A stretch of DNA of 64,000 nucleotides from Sphingomonas lycopersici. GTDB lineage: Bacteria; Pseudomonadota; Alphaproteobacteria; Sphingomonadales; Sphingomonadaceae. The position numbers were made by a program, and so were the translations under genes. The notes beneath the pieces were generated by a model, which had not been told where the DNA came from, ran no database searches, and saw only the letters and a list, made by a program, of their open reading frames with translations. Shown here one piece after another: positions 42,480 through 52,405 of the stretch. Each line of letters starts with the position of its first letter. Position 1 is the first letter of the stretch. The stretch lies in assembly GCF_026130605.1 (NCBI RefSeq), contig NZ_JANFAU010000003.1, positions 1-64,000 of the forward strand. Direction: 5' to 3'.

Positions 42480-43322
42480 ATGTACGACCGGACCTATTAC
42501 GCGACGCATCCCGACATGATGGAATGCGTGTCGAACGAGGAATTGCGTGACCGCTATCTGATCCAGGGGCTGTTCCGCGCCGGCGAATGCGTGCTCAATT
42601 ATACCCATGCCGATCGCTTCGTGATCGGCGGCGTCGCGGTGACCGATGCCCCGGTCAAGCTGCCCGATCAGACCGAGCCCGCCTCGGCGGCGGGGCATCC
42701 GTTCCTCGAGCGGCGCGAGCTGGCGATCGTCAATGTCGGCGCGGTGGAGGGAACGGTCACCGTCGACGGCGAGGCGTTCACGCTCGGCAACAAGGATTGC
42801 CTCTATGTGACGATGGGTGCGAAGGAGGTGCTGTTTTCGGGCAAGGGCGCGCGCTTCTATCTCGCATCGTGCCCGGCGCATAAGGCGTTCACCACGCGCA
42901 AATTGGGCATCGCGGACGCCAATGCGCTCGATCGCGGGAGCCTGGCCGAAAGCAACGAGCGGACGATCTACCAGCTCGTCATCCCCGGCGTGTGCGACAG
43001 CGCGCAGCTCGTCATGGGGCTGACGGTGCTCAAGCAAGGCAGCGTGTGGAATACGATGCCGCCGCATGTTCACGAGCGCCGTTCGGAAATCTATTTCTAC
43101 TTCGAGCTCGACAATCTCGATACCGATCGCGTGATGCATTTCATGGGCGAGGGCGAAGCGACGCGGCATATCGTGATGCAGAATGAGGAAGCGGTGATTT
43201 CCCCGCCCTGGTCGATCCATATGGGCGCGGGGACCAAATCCTATGCTTTCATCTGGGCGATGGCCGGGGAGAATCAGGATTATACCGACATGAATGTCCT
43301 CGATATCTGCCAACTGGCGTGA
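42480..43322 (+). CDS. kduI: 5-keto-4-deoxyuronate isomerase
   Basis: The 280-residue cupin-fold protein has the KduI zinc site [17 protein letters not shown] and the C-terminal [19 protein letters not shown]. It converts 5-keto-4-deoxyuronate, formed from unsaturated galacturonate after pectin-lyase action, to 2,5-diketo-3-deoxygluconate. ATG 42480 follows CCCAGGAG. It begins 19 bases after uxaC and overlaps kduD by four bases. Its presence shows the strain handles unsaturated as well as saturated uronates. Confidence 0.95.
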   Translation: MYDRTYYATHPDMMECVSNEELRDRYLIQGLFRAGECVLNYTHADRFVIGGVAVTDAPVKLPDQTEPASAAGHPFLERRELAIVNVGAVEGTVTVDGEAFTLGNKDCLYVTMGAKEVLFSGKGARFYLASCPAHKAFTTRKLGIADANALDRGSLAESNERTIYQLVIPGVCDSAQLVMGLTVLKQGSVWNTMPPHVHERRSEIYFYFELDNLDTDRVMHFMGEGEATRHIVMQNEEAVISPPWSIHMGAGTKSYAFIWAMAGENQDYTDMNVLDICQLA

Positions 43323-44083
43323 AAACTGTGGCACATCCCTTTGATCTTTCAGGGCGGGTTGCGATCGTCACCGGCGCCAATACCGGGATCGGGCAGGCGA
43401 TCGCGGTGGCGCTCGCCGCGGCGGGCGCGGACGTTGCCTGCGTCGGGCGCACCCCGGCCGAGGAGACCGTGGGCAAGATCCGCGACCTTGGCCGGCGCGC
43501 CGAGATCGTCGCCGCCGATCTGTCGACGATCGAGCCGGTGCAGCGCGTGGTGGACGAGACGGTGGCGCGGCTCGGCGGCTTGCATATTCTGGTCAACAAT
43601 GCCGGGATCATCCGCCGCGCCGATGCGGTGGACTTTACCGAGGCGGATTGGGATGCGGTGGTCGATACCAACCTCAAATCGGTGTTCTTTCTCAGCCAGG
43701 CGGCGGGGCGGCATATGATCGCGGCGGGCTATGGCCGGATCATCAACATCGCCTCGATGCTCACCTTTCAGGGAGGGATTCGTGTGTCGAGCTATACCGC
43801 GTCCAAATCCGGGGTCGGCGGGCTGACCAAATTGCTCGCCAACGAATGGGCGGCGAAGGGGGTGACGGTCAACGCGATCGCGCCCGGCTATATCGCGACC
43901 AACAATACCGCCGCGCTGCAGGCCGACGAGGGGCGCAACAAGGCGATCCTCGACCGCATCCCGGCGGGGCGCTGGGGCGATGCGGCCGATCTCGGCGGGG
44001 CGGCGGTATTCCTCGCCTCGGATGCGGCGGCCTATGTCCAGGGGCATATCCTGGCGGTCGACGGCGGGTGGCTGGCGCGATGA
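43319..44083 (+). CDS. kduD: 2-dehydro-3-deoxy-D-gluconate 5-dehydrogenase
   Basis: The 254-residue short-chain dehydrogenase has the NAD-binding [16 protein letters not shown], catalytic S-Y-K (YTASKSG) and C-terminal [12 protein letters not shown] typical of KduD. It reduces 2,5-diketo-3-deoxygluconate to 2-keto-3-deoxygluconate. The start is GTG at 43319 overlapping the kduI stop (GTGA), so translation is coupled. It ends overlapping the kdgK start by ATGA. Confidence 0.93.
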   Translation: MKTVAHPFDLSGRVAIVTGANTGIGQAIAVALAAAGADVACVGRTPAEETVGKIRDLGRRAEIVAADLSTIEPVQRVVDETVARLGGLHILVNNAGIIRRADAVDFTEADWDAVVDTNLKSVFFLSQAAGRHMIAAGYGRIINIASMLTFQGGIRVSSYTASKSGVGGLTKLLANEWAAKGVTVNAIAPGYIATNNTAALQADEGRNKAILDRIPAGRWGDAADLGGAAVFLASDAAAYVQGHILAVDGGWLAR

Positions 44084-45090
44084 CCGCCCCACGCATTCTC
44101 GCCTTCGGGGAGATCATGCTGCGGCTGTCGCCGCCGGGGCGCGAATTGCTGCTCCAGACCCCGCGCTTCGACGTGTGGGTGGCGGGCGCAGAGGCCAATG
44201 TCGCGACCCAGCTCGCCCTGCTCGGGCATCAGGTCGGTTTCGCCAGCCGGGTGCCCGACAATGATCTCGGCCGCGCAGCGATCGCCAGATTGCGCGGCGC
44301 CGGGGTCGACGTGCGCCATATCGCCACCGGCGGCGAACGGATGGGGCTGTATTTCGTCACCAACGGCGCCGGGCTGCGCGCGACCGAGGTGGTCTACGAC
44401 CGCGCCGGTTCGGCCTTCGCCGAGGCACCGGCGGAGAGCTGGGACTGGGATCGGCTGCTCGACGGGGTGACGCGGCTGCATCTTTCGGGGATCACCCCGG
44501 CGCTGGGGCCGGTGCCGGCGCGCAGCGCGCTCGCCGCGGTCGAGGCGGCGGCGGCGCGCGACATCGCGATATCGTTCGACGGCAATTGGCGCGGCAAATT
44601 ATGGGCGCGGTGGGACGGCGACCCGCGCGCGATCCTGTCGGGGATCGTCGCGCATGCCGATCTGATGTTCGGCAACCACCGCGATATCGCCTTGCTGCTC
44701 GGGCGCGATGACTTTGCCGGCGAAGGACGTCGTCGCGAGGCGGCCGAAGCGGCGTTCGAGGCCTTCCCCAAGCTCAAGACGATCGCCTCGACCGCGCGCG
44801 CGGTCGCGCATGTCGATCTCCACCGGCTGTCGGCGCGGATCGATGTCCGCGACGGCGCGGCGCAGACAGAGGAGATCGAGCTCGCCGGGATCGTCGATCG
44901 CGTCGGCGGCGGCGACGCCTTTGCCGCCGGGGTGCTCCACGCGCTCGAAAGCGGACAGGATATCGCCGCCGCGGCGCATAGCGGGCTTGCGCTTGCCGCG
45001 CTCAAACACTCGATCCCCGGCGATGCCGCGCTGTTCCGTCAGGCCGACATCGACGCTTTCCTCGACGGCGGGCGCGATGTCCGGCGGTGA
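44080..45090 (+). CDS. kdgK: 2-keto-3-deoxygluconate kinase
   Basis: The 336-residue PfkB-family protein has AFGEIMLRLSPPG at the start, AGAEANVATQLALLG as the sugar site and DRVGGGDAFAAGVLHAL at the end, whose GGGD replaces the more usual GAGD. It phosphorylates 2-keto-3-deoxygluconate, the common product of the uxa and kdu branches, to KDPG. No KDPG aldolase gene is in the window, so that step must be encoded elsewhere. ATG 44080 overlaps kduD by four bases; its 3' end overlaps the next gene by 14 bases. Confidence 0.93.
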   Translation: MTAPRILAFGEIMLRLSPPGRELLLQTPRFDVWVAGAEANVATQLALLGHQVGFASRVPDNDLGRAAIARLRGAGVDVRHIATGGERMGLYFVTNGAGLRATEVVYDRAGSAFAEAPAESWDWDRLLDGVTRLHLSGITPALGPVPARSALAAVEAAAARDIAISFDGNWRGKLWARWDGDPRAILSGIVAHADLMFGNHRDIALLLGRDDFAGEGRRREAAEAAFEAFPKLKTIASTARAVAHVDLHRLSARIDVRDGAAQTEEIELAGIVDRVGGGDAFAAGVLHALESGQDIAAAAHSGLALAALKHSIPGDAALFRQADIDAFLDGGRDVRR

Positions 45091-46642
45091 CGGCTGGACC
45101 CGGCGCGGCGCGATCGGGGCGGGGGCGGCGCTGCTGACCCTCCCCGGCGTGGCGCGGGGGGCGGTGGGCGACGCGCCGGTGCGGACCGCCGCCGGCAGCT
45201 TCCTCGGCACGCGCGAGAACGGGGTGCGGGCGTTTCGCGGCATCCGCTACGGCCGCGCCGAGCGGTTTCGCGCGCCGTTCGGGGTCGCCGAGCCGGGGCG
45301 CACGATCGTTGCGGACCGCTTCGGCGCGGTCTGCCCGCAACAGGGACCTTATGGGCCGCAGGACGAGGATTGCCTGTTCCTCAACATCTGGACCCCGGAG
45401 GCCGACCCGCGTGCGCGGCGGCCGGTGATGCTCTATGTCCACGGCGGCGCCTATTCCAACGGCAGCGTCACCGATCCGCTCAACGACGGGCAGGCGCTCG
45501 CTACGCGCGGCGAGGCGGTGGTGGTCACCGTCAACCACCGGCTCAACGCGCTCGGCTATCTCTATCTCGCGCGGCTCGACCCGCGCTTCGCCGATAGCGG
45601 CAATGCCGGGCAGCTCGATCTTGTCCTCGCCCTGCAGTGGGTGCGCGACAATATCGCGGCGTTCGGCGGCGATCCGGGGCGGGTGATGCTGTTCGGCCAG
45701 TCGGGCGGCGGGGCGAAGATCGCCACCCTGATGGGGATGGACGCCGCCAAGGGGCTGTTCCACCGCGCCACGACGATGAGCGGGCAGCAGGTCACCGCCT
45801 CGGGCCCGCTCCACGCCACCGAACGCGCGCGCGCCTATCTGGCGAAATTGGGGGTGGGGGAGGGAGACCTTTCGCCGCTGCGCGCGATGCCGGTCGAGCG
45901 ACTGGTCGCCGCGCTCGACGCGCGGGATCCGATCATGCCGGGCGGGGTCTATTTCGGGCCGGTGCTCGATATGCGCTGGCTGACCCGCCACCCGTTCTGG
46001 CCCGACGCCAACCCGCTGGGGAACGGCATCCCGATGATGCTGGGCAATGTCCGCGACGAAACCCGTGCGTTCATTCCGCCGGATTCTGCGAAGATGCGCG
46101 ATCTCGACTGGGACAATCTCGCTGCGCGGATCGCGCCCGAGATGCGGATCGATGCCCTGCCCGAATGGGTCGTCGCGCAATATCGCGCGCATTACCCGTC
46201 CTGGTCGCCGAGCGACGTCTTCTACGGCGCGACGACCGCCGCGCGCAGCTGGCGCGGGCAGGTGATCGAGGCGGAGGCGCGCGCCGCCGCCGGGGTGCCG
46301 GCCTGGGTCTATCAGGTCGATTTCGCCTCGCGCAGCGATCCGCGCCGCGGCGCCTTTCACACGATGGATATTCCGCTGGTGTTCGGCACCTTGGGCGCGA
46401 CGGGATCGCAGACCGGAACCGGCGCGGACGCACAGGCGGCGAGCCGCGCGATGCAGGATCGCTTCATCGCCTTCGCCGCCGGCGGCGATCCCAACCGGTC
46501 GGGGCTGACGCCGTGGCCGCGTTACGATCTGACGCGGCGCGCAACGATGATCTTCGACGCGCGATCGCGGGTCGAAGACGATCCGCGCGGCTGGCAGCGC
46601 GAGCTGTTCGCCCGCATTCCCTATATCCAGCCGGGAACATGA
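45077..46642 (+). CDS. Exported type-B carboxylesterase
   Basis: The 521-residue protein has a Tat-type signal (TRRGAIGAGAALLTLPGVA), the type-B esterase signature EDCLFLNIW, oxyanion loop VHGGAYSNG and nucleophile S209 in GQSGGG. It is likely to remove ester groups from sugars in the periplasm. Within a pectin-type locus a methyl- or acetyl-esterase role is likely but not proven. ATG 45077 overlaps the end of kdgK and is the last gene of the uxaC operon. Confidence 0.85.
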   Translation: MSGGDGWTRRGAIGAGAALLTLPGVARGAVGDAPVRTAAGSFLGTRENGVRAFRGIRYGRAERFRAPFGVAEPGRTIVADRFGAVCPQQGPYGPQDEDCLFLNIWTPEADPRARRPVMLYVHGGAYSNGSVTDPLNDGQALATRGEAVVVTVNHRLNALGYLYLARLDPRFADSGNAGQLDLVLALQWVRDNIAAFGGDPGRVMLFGQSGGGAKIATLMGMDAAKGLFHRATTMSGQQVTASGPLHATERARAYLAKLGVGEGDLSPLRAMPVERLVAALDARDPIMPGGVYFGPVLDMRWLTRHPFWPDANPLGNGIPMMLGNVRDETRAFIPPDSAKMRDLDWDNLAARIAPEMRIDALPEWVVAQYRAHYPSWSPSDVFYGATTAARSWRGQVIEAEARAAAGVPAWVYQVDFASRSDPRRGAFHTMDIPLVFGTLGATGSQTGTGADAQAASRAMQDRFIAFAAGGDPNRSGLTPWPRYDLTRRATMIFDARSRVEDDPRGWQRELFARIPYIQPGT

Positions 46643-46673
46643 TTTCGTGCCGATCGCGCTTCGCTATTTGCTG

Positions 46674-46702
46674 TTGACACCGGTTACCATGCCGGTCAAA
46701 TA
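46674..46702 (+). promoter_or_regulatory. Promoter of the uronate TBDR operon with operator 4
   Basis: TTGACA at 46674-46679 and CAAATA at 46697-46702 are separated by 17 bases and form the clearest sigma70-type promoter in the window. TGACACCGGTTACC (46675-46688) is a LacI operator copy placed over the -35 and spacer, so repressor binding would exclude RNA polymerase. Confidence 0.75.
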
Positions 46703-46822
46703 GCAACTCTAAGGCGGCCATAGAGTCGCCGGAAAGCGGGGAGGATCACCCGGAAGCGCCTCGAAAGGGCACTCTGTCCCTCCCCGACAGTCGGTTTTCA
46801 GCGCCGGAATCGCATCAGCATG

Positions 46823-46836
46823 CGAAACCGGTGTCA
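46823..46836. promoter_or_regulatory. LacI-type uronate operator 5
   Basis: CGAAACCGGTGTCA lies 34-47 bases before the TBDR start and about 148 bases after operator 4. Two sites flanking the transcription start could allow looping by a tetrameric regulator. It differs from the 36811 copy only at its first base. Confidence 0.8.
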
Positions 46837-46869
46837 GGGACGCGCATGGCGCGGGGAGAGAGAGGGAAT

Positions 46870-49752
46870 ATGACGAAAGCGTCGGCACGTATCCGCGGGA
46901 TGCAGGGCATTTCGGCCACCGCGCTGGCGCTCGCCCTGCTCATGCCGGCAAGTGCGCTGGCGCAGGAGCAGGGGGCGGCGCCCGCCGCGCCGCCGCCCGA
47001 GAGCCCCGCCAGTCCCGCTGCCGCCGGCGATATCGTCGTCACCGGCTTCCGCCAGTCGCTCGAGGCGGCGCTCAACGTGAAGCGCGACACGATTTCGGCG
47101 GTCGATGCGATCGTCGCGGAGGATATCGCCAAATTCCCCGACCAGAATCTCGCTGAATCGCTCCAGCGCATCCCCGGCATCTCGATCCAGCGCGACGCGG
47201 GCGAGGGGCGGGCGATCACCGTGCGCGGGCTCGGCGCGCAATTCACCCGCGTCCGCGTCAACGGGCTGGAAACCGTTGCGACGGCAACCGACGGCGCCTC
47301 GTCGAACCGCGATCGCGCATTCGATTTCAACGTCTTCGCGTCGGAGCTGTTCAATTCGATCGTGGTCCACAAGACCGCGGAAGCCTCGCTCGACGAAGGC
47401 TCGCTCGGCGCAGTGGTCGATCTCAACACCGGCAATCCGCTTGCGGCCAAGAAGCCCGGGGTGACGGTGGTGGGCTCGGCGGTGGCGAGCTATAACGATC
47501 TCAGCAAGAATTGGGGGCCGCGCCTCGCCGGGCTGGTGAGCTATCGCAACGAGGCGGGGACGTTCGGCGTCTCGCTGTCGGCGGCGTATCAGACCACCGA
47601 CAATTTTGAGCTGGGCAACAATTCGGTGCGCTGGGTGCAGACGCCGTTCAACAGCGTCAACGGCAACGCCTGCTATAGCGTCAGCGCCACCAATCCTGCG
47701 CCCAAGCTTTATTCGGGCGGGGTCTATAACAATAATGCGGCGTGCAATCAGGCCTCGCTCGGCTTCCACCCGCGCATCCCGCGCTACGGGCTCGTGCGGC
47801 ACGACCGCGACCGATTGGGCATCACCGGATCGGTGCAGTTCGCGCCGACCGACCGGACCAAGATCTCGATCGACGCGCTTTATTCGAAGTTCAAGGAGAC
47901 CCGCGAGGAATCCTGGGGCGAGGTGCTGCTCCGCTCCAACGAGCGGTCGATCGACGTCGTCAACCCGGTGTATGACGCCAACAACAATATGGTCTCGGCG
48001 ACGCTCAATAATGCCTATGTGCGGACAGAACATTATCTGCGCAAATCGTCGACCGAATTCTATCAGGTCGGCGGCACCTGGGATCAGGACGTGACGGACA
48101 ATTTCCGCTTCACGTTGCTCGGTGGGATTTCGAAATCGGATGCCAATATTCCGGTCGAGACGACGATCGTGCTCGATGATCGGGATGCGAACGGTTACTC
48201 CTACGACTACAGCAACATGAAGGCGCCGAAACTGGCCTTCGGCACCAGCGTTACCGATCCCGCGAATTTCCAGCTCGCTGAAATCCGTGACCGGCCGTCG
48301 GATGTGGTCAACCGCTTCAAGACCGTCCAGTTGCGCACCGAATGGGATGTGACTGAGGGGTTCCAGCTCAAGCTCGGCGGGATGTGGCGCCGGTTCAATT
48401 TCGACACGACCGGTTACACCCGCGATACCGCGGTGTGCGGCAACGGCGGCAAAGATCTGGTGCTCGGCACGATCACCTGCTCGCCCAACGGCACGCTCGG
48501 GCCGAATGCGGTCTATGGTTTCCCGGTCGATGGCAATCTGACCCAGCTGTTCACTTTGGGCAATGCCGGGCAGCCGGCGGGCACCACGACGCAATGGCTG
48601 GTCGCGAACCTCGCCAATGCCGCGGACTATACCAAGCTCTATTCGCGCGCGCTGACCCCCGACGTCGGCAATATCCGCTCGGTGCAGGAAACCACCTCGG
48701 GCGGCTATATGCAGGTCGATGTGAAGGGAACGATCCTCGGCCTCGATTATGCGGGCAATGCGGGTATCCGTTACGCGCATACCGGACAGCGTTCGACCGG
48801 CATCCTCGGACCGATCTCGCGGACGATCGCGCGCAGCTATGACGATTGGCTGCCGTCGTTCAACCTCGCGCTCTATCCGGTCAAAAGCGTCATCATCCGC
48901 GCCGCGATCGCCAAGGTGATGACGCGCCCGACGCTGGGCAATCTCACCCCGGGCGGGTCGGTCGACGGCTTCAACTACAAGATCAGCTACGGCAACCCCG
49001 ATCTCCAGCCGTATCGCGCGACCAATTTCGATCTCGGCGCCGAATGGTATTTCGCGCCGGGGGCGATCTTCTCGGTCGCGGGCTTCGTCAAGAAGATCGA
49101 GAGCTTCCCGGTCTCCCAGGCCTATTCGGCGACCTATGCGTCGACCGGGCTGCCCAAGGAGGCGCTGCTGCCCAGCTCGCCCGCCTATATCAATTTCGAT
49201 CCGAACCAGATCTATACGATCACCACCAACGTCAACGGCTCGGGCGCGACGCTGAAGGGCGTGGAAATCGCGCTGCAATTGCCGTTCAAGGTGTTCGCCA
49301 GCGGCATCCTCGGCAATTTCGGCGTGCTCGGCAACGCGACCTTCATCGACTCGAGCGCTACCTACAAGGTTCAGGGGCCGGTGGTGGTGCCCAACGGCAA
49401 GCTGGTCGACGCGGTGCGTACCGGCACGTTGTTCGGCGTGTCGAAGCAGGCCTATAACGGTACGCTCTATTATGACGACGGCCGGTTCAGCGCGCGTGTG
49501 ATGGCGAGCTATCGCGGGGCATATATCGATGCCAATAGCGCCACCGGCAACGTCTTCGAAGGCTATGGCCCGACGACCAACCTCGATGCCTCGATGCGCT
49601 ACAAGCTGACCGACGCGATCGAAGTATCGCTGGAGGGCAACAACCTGCTCGACACCTATCGCTATCGCTACACCGATATCGACGCGAACCGGAATTACGA
49701 GAACAACCATTTCGGGCGCACGATCCTGATCGGGGCGCGGTTCAAGATGTGA
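46870..49752 (+). CDS. TonB-dependent receptor of the uronate region (TIGR01782-type)
   Basis: The 960-residue protein has a signal peptide ending ASALAQEQ and a plug with DIVVTGFRQSLEAALNVKRD, ESLQRIPGISIQRDAGEGR and FDFNVFASELFNSIVVHKT, the signature of the Xanthomonas/Caulobacter oligosaccharide receptor type. The barrel ends in RFKM rather than Phe. It would bring pectin- or uronate-containing oligosaccharides into the periplasm. ATG 46870 follows GAGAGAGGG; the in-frame GTG at 46831 lies inside the operator. Its operon continues with the esterase and GH43 genes. Confidence 0.93.
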   Translation: MTKASARIRGMQGISATALALALLMPASALAQEQGAAPAAPPPESPASPAAAGDIVVTGFRQSLEAALNVKRDTISAVDAIVAEDIAKFPDQNLAESLQRIPGISIQRDAGEGRAITVRGLGAQFTRVRVNGLETVATATDGASSNRDRAFDFNVFASELFNSIVVHKTAEASLDEGSLGAVVDLNTGNPLAAKKPGVTVVGSAVASYNDLSKNWGPRLAGLVSYRNEAGTFGVSLSAAYQTTDNFELGNNSVRWVQTPFNSVNGNACYSVSATNPAPKLYSGGVYNNNAACNQASLGFHPRIPRYGLVRHDRDRLGITGSVQFAPTDRTKISIDALYSKFKETREESWGEVLLRSNERSIDVVNPVYDANNNMVSATLNNAYVRTEHYLRKSSTEFYQVGGTWDQDVTDNFRFTLLGGISKSDANIPVETTIVLDDRDANGYSYDYSNMKAPKLAFGTSVTDPANFQLAEIRDRPSDVVNRFKTVQLRTEWDVTEGFQLKLGGMWRRFNFDTTGYTRDTAVCGNGGKDLVLGTITCSPNGTLGPNAVYGFPVDGNLTQLFTLGNAGQPAGTTTQWLVANLANAADYTKLYSRALTPDVGNIRSVQETTSGGYMQVDVKGTILGLDYAGNAGIRYAHTGQRSTGILGPISRTIARSYDDWLPSFNLALYPVKSVIIRAAIAKVMTRPTLGNLTPGGSVDGFNYKISYGNPDLQPYRATNFDLGAEWYFAPGAIFSVAGFVKKIESFPVSQAYSATYASTGLPKEALLPSSPAYINFDPNQIYTITTNVNGSGATLKGVEIALQLPFKVFASGILGNFGVLGNATFIDSSATYKVQGPVVVPNGKLVDAVRTGTLFGVSKQAYNGTLYYDDGRFSARVMASYRGAYIDANSATGNVFEGYGPTTNLDASMRYKLTDAIEVSLEGNNLLDTYRYRYTDIDANRNYENNHFGRTILIGARFKM

Positions 49753-50732
49753 GCGAAACCATGTCGGGCATCACCCGCCGCGGCGCGCTCGGCGCGACGC
49801 TCGCCACCGGCCTTGCCGCGCGCCTCCCTGGAACGGTGGCGCCGGCCTCGACCGATCCGGGCGAGACGATCGACCTCTGGCCGAACGGCGCGCCGGGGAT
49901 GCCGGCGACGCCGCCGCGCGAGACGATCGAGGAGCGCAGTCCCGATCCCGCGCTCCGCGACCGCGCGGTCTATGGCATCACGCGCCCGCGCATGATCGTC
50001 TTCCGCCCGGCGACCCCGAACGGGTCCGCGGTTCTCGTCACCCCGGGCGGCGGCTATCGCTGGGTGGTGATCGACAAGGAGGGGTATGAGATCGGGCGCT
50101 GGCTGTCGGCGCGCGGCTATACCGTGTTCGTCCTCTTCTATCGCTTGCCCGGCGAAGGCTGGGCGGCGGGGCCGGAGGTCGCTCTGTCGGACGCCCAGCG
50201 CGCGATGCGGCTGATCCGCGCCCGTGCGCGCGATTACGGCATCCGGCCGGAGCGGGTGGCGGCGATGGGCTTTTCGGCGGGCGGGCATGTCTGCGCCGAT
50301 CTCGCGACCCGGTTCGCGCTGCCGAGCTATACGCCGGTCGACGCCGCCGACGCGCTGAGCGCGCGCCCGGATATCGCCGCGCCGATCTATGCGGTGCAAT
50401 CGATGGCCGCGCCGTTGGCGCATCCCGGCTCGCGCCGGTTGCTGATCGGCGCCGATGCTTCGCCAGCGCTCGAACGGCGTCACACGCCGGCCGCCAACGT
50501 CGCGCGCGATACGCCGCCCTGTTTCCTGCTTCATGCCGAGGACGATGATGTCGTGCCGGCCGAAAACAGCATCGAATTGCGCGCGGCGCTGAAGCACGCG
50601 GGGGTGGCGGTCGAGACGCATCTGTTCACCCACGGCGGCCACGGCTTCGGGCTGCGCCGCGCGGCGGGCAAGCCGGTGGCGGTCTGGCCCGAACTGTTCC
50701 ACGCCTGGGCGCGCACGCAGGGGCTGGGCTGA
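49749..50732 (+). CDS. Alpha/beta-hydrolase, predicted Tat-exported acetylesterase
   Basis: The 327-residue protein has a Tat-type signal (TRRGALGATLATGLAA), the BD-FAE/Axe-like start TPGGGYRWVVIDKEGYE, nucleophile S176 (GFSAGGH), acid D267 (HAEDDDVVP) and H298 (HGGHGFG). It probably deacetylates plant-type polysaccharides in the periplasm. GTG 49749 overlaps the TBDR stop; ATG 49761 is an alternative giving 323 residues. It overlaps the GH43 start by TGATG. Confidence 0.85.
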   Translation: MSETMSGITRRGALGATLATGLAARLPGTVAPASTDPGETIDLWPNGAPGMPATPPRETIEERSPDPALRDRAVYGITRPRMIVFRPATPNGSAVLVTPGGGYRWVVIDKEGYEIGRWLSARGYTVFVLFYRLPGEGWAAGPEVALSDAQRAMRLIRARARDYGIRPERVAAMGFSAGGHVCADLATRFALPSYTPVDAADALSARPDIAAPIYAVQSMAAPLAHPGSRRLLIGADASPALERRHTPAANVARDTPPCFLLHAEDDDVVPAENSIELRAALKHAGVAVETHLFTHGGHGFGLRRAAGKPVAVWPELFHAWARTQGLG

Positions 50733-52324
50733 TGGCGGTCAATCGGCGCGATCTGCTCGCCGGCGGGGTCGCCGGGCTGGGGCTGACGGGGCTTGGCGCC
50801 TCCGCCGCGGCGAGCCACGCACCCGCTGCGGTGACGTCATGGCGGCGCGGGGCGGATAATCAGCGGATTGCCGATCTCGGCGATGGGCGCTTCCTCAACC
50901 CGATCCTCGCCGGGGATCATCCCGATCCCGCGATCCTCAAAGACGGCGCGGATTATTACATGACCTTCTCGTCGTTCGACAGCTATCCCGGGCTGACGAT
51001 CTGGCACAGCCGCGATCTGGTGAACTGGCAGCCGCGCGGGGCGGCGCTCACCCGCAATATCGGGTCGGTGTGGGCGGTCAGCCTCGAAAAGCACAAGGGC
51101 CGCTATTTCCTCTACGTGCCGGTCAAGGCGACGCCCGACACGATCTACGTGCTATGGGCGGATCATATCGACGGGCCGTGGAGCGATCCGATCAACCTCG
51201 ACCTGCACGGCCATATCGATCCGTGCCACGCAGTCGGCGAGGACGGGTCGCGCTGGCTGTTCCTGTCGGGCGGCGATCGCGTGCGGCTGAGCGACGACGG
51301 GCTGTCGCTCGCCGGCGTGGTCGAGCATGTCTATGATCCATGGCATTATCCGGCGGACTGGGTGGTCGAGAGCTTCTCGCCCGAAGGGCCGAAGATCCAC
51401 CGCCACAACGGCTATTATTACATGATCACCGCGGTCGGCGGGACGGCCGGGCCGCCGACCGGGCATATGGTGATCGTTGCCCGATCGCGCTCGATTCACG
51501 GGCCGTGGGAGAACGACCCCGCTAATCCGGTGGTGCGCACCCGCGACGAGGCCGAGCGCTGGTGGTCGCGCGGGCATGCCAGTCTGGTCGAGGGGCCCGA
51601 TGGAAGCTGGTGGTCGATCTATCACGGCTATGAGAATGGCTATTGGACGCTCGGCCGGCAGGCGTTGCTCGATCCGGTCGAATGGACTGCGGACGGGTGG
51701 TTCCGCATGCGCGGCGACGATCTGTCGGCGCCGCTGCCCAAGCCGCGGGGTGGGCGGGCGCTGCCGCACGGACAAACATTGTCGGACGATTTCGCGACGC
51801 TGGCGCTCGGCCGGAAATGGAATTTCTTCCGCCCCGCAGTGGGGGAAAGCGAGCGCGCGCGGGTTGCGGACGGGGCGTTGCATCTCCGCGCCAAGGGCAT
51901 CGCGCCGCACGATTCATCGCCGCTGATGCTGATCGCAGGGGACCAGGCCTATCGGTTCGAATGCGATATCGAGATCGATCCCGGCGTCACTGCGGGGCTG
52001 CTGCTCTTCTACGACGACCGGCTCTATTGCGGGCTGGGATTCGACGCGGCGCGGTTCGTGACGCATCAATATGGTGCGGAGCGGGGCCGGCCCGCCAATC
52101 CGCACGGCCGACGGATGCGGATGCGCGTGACCAACGACCGGCATATCGTCTCCTATCATATCAGCGGCGACGGCGGGCGTAGCTGGACGCGCTTCGATCG
52201 CGGGATGGAGGTCTCCGGCTATCATCACAATGTGCGGGGCGGCTTCCTGATGCTGCGCCCCGCGCTTTACGCCGCGGGCACGGGGGAGGCGCGCTTCAGG
52301 GATTTCACCTTCCGCGCGCTGTGA
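50732..52324 (+). CDS. GH43 family beta-xylosidase/arabinosidase-like enzyme
   Basis: The 530-residue protein has a Tat-type signal (VNRRDLLAGGVAGLGL). A five-bladed GH43 catalytic domain follows (about 55-350) with base D65 (GDHPDP), D163 (HIDPCH) and acid E218 (SFSPEGPKI). A C-terminal jelly-roll domain (about 355-530, DDFATLALGRKW) is common in GH43_12-type enzymes. It would release arabinose or xylose side groups from pectic polymers in the periplasm. It is the last gene of the TBDR operon. Confidence 0.92.
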   Translation: MAVNRRDLLAGGVAGLGLTGLGASAAASHAPAAVTSWRRGADNQRIADLGDGRFLNPILAGDHPDPAILKDGADYYMTFSSFDSYPGLTIWHSRDLVNWQPRGAALTRNIGSVWAVSLEKHKGRYFLYVPVKATPDTIYVLWADHIDGPWSDPINLDLHGHIDPCHAVGEDGSRWLFLSGGDRVRLSDDGLSLAGVVEHVYDPWHYPADWVVESFSPEGPKIHRHNGYYYMITAVGGTAGPPTGHMVIVARSRSIHGPWENDPANPVVRTRDEAERWWSRGHASLVEGPDGSWWSIYHGYENGYWTLGRQALLDPVEWTADGWFRMRGDDLSAPLPKPRGGRALPHGQTLSDDFATLALGRKWNFFRPAVGESERARVADGALHLRAKGIAPHDSSPLMLIAGDQAYRFECDIEIDPGVTAGLLLFYDDRLYCGLGFDAARFVTHQYGAERGRPANPHGRRMRMRVTNDRHIVSYHISGDGGRSWTRFDRGMEVSGYHHNVRGGFLMLRPALYAAGTGEARFRDFTFRAL

Positions 52325-52405
52325 GACGTTCGCCGCTGCCCGACGCGATCGCTGCCGCCCCCCACGAGGATCAGGAAATCGCGCCGGTCGAGCAGTGGCA
52401 TCGTC

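Noticed and set aside
46834..49710. 958-codon minus-strand open frame opposite the uronate TBDR
   Set aside because: It is another antisense shadow with Arg/His/Ile-rich composition and no recognisable motif.
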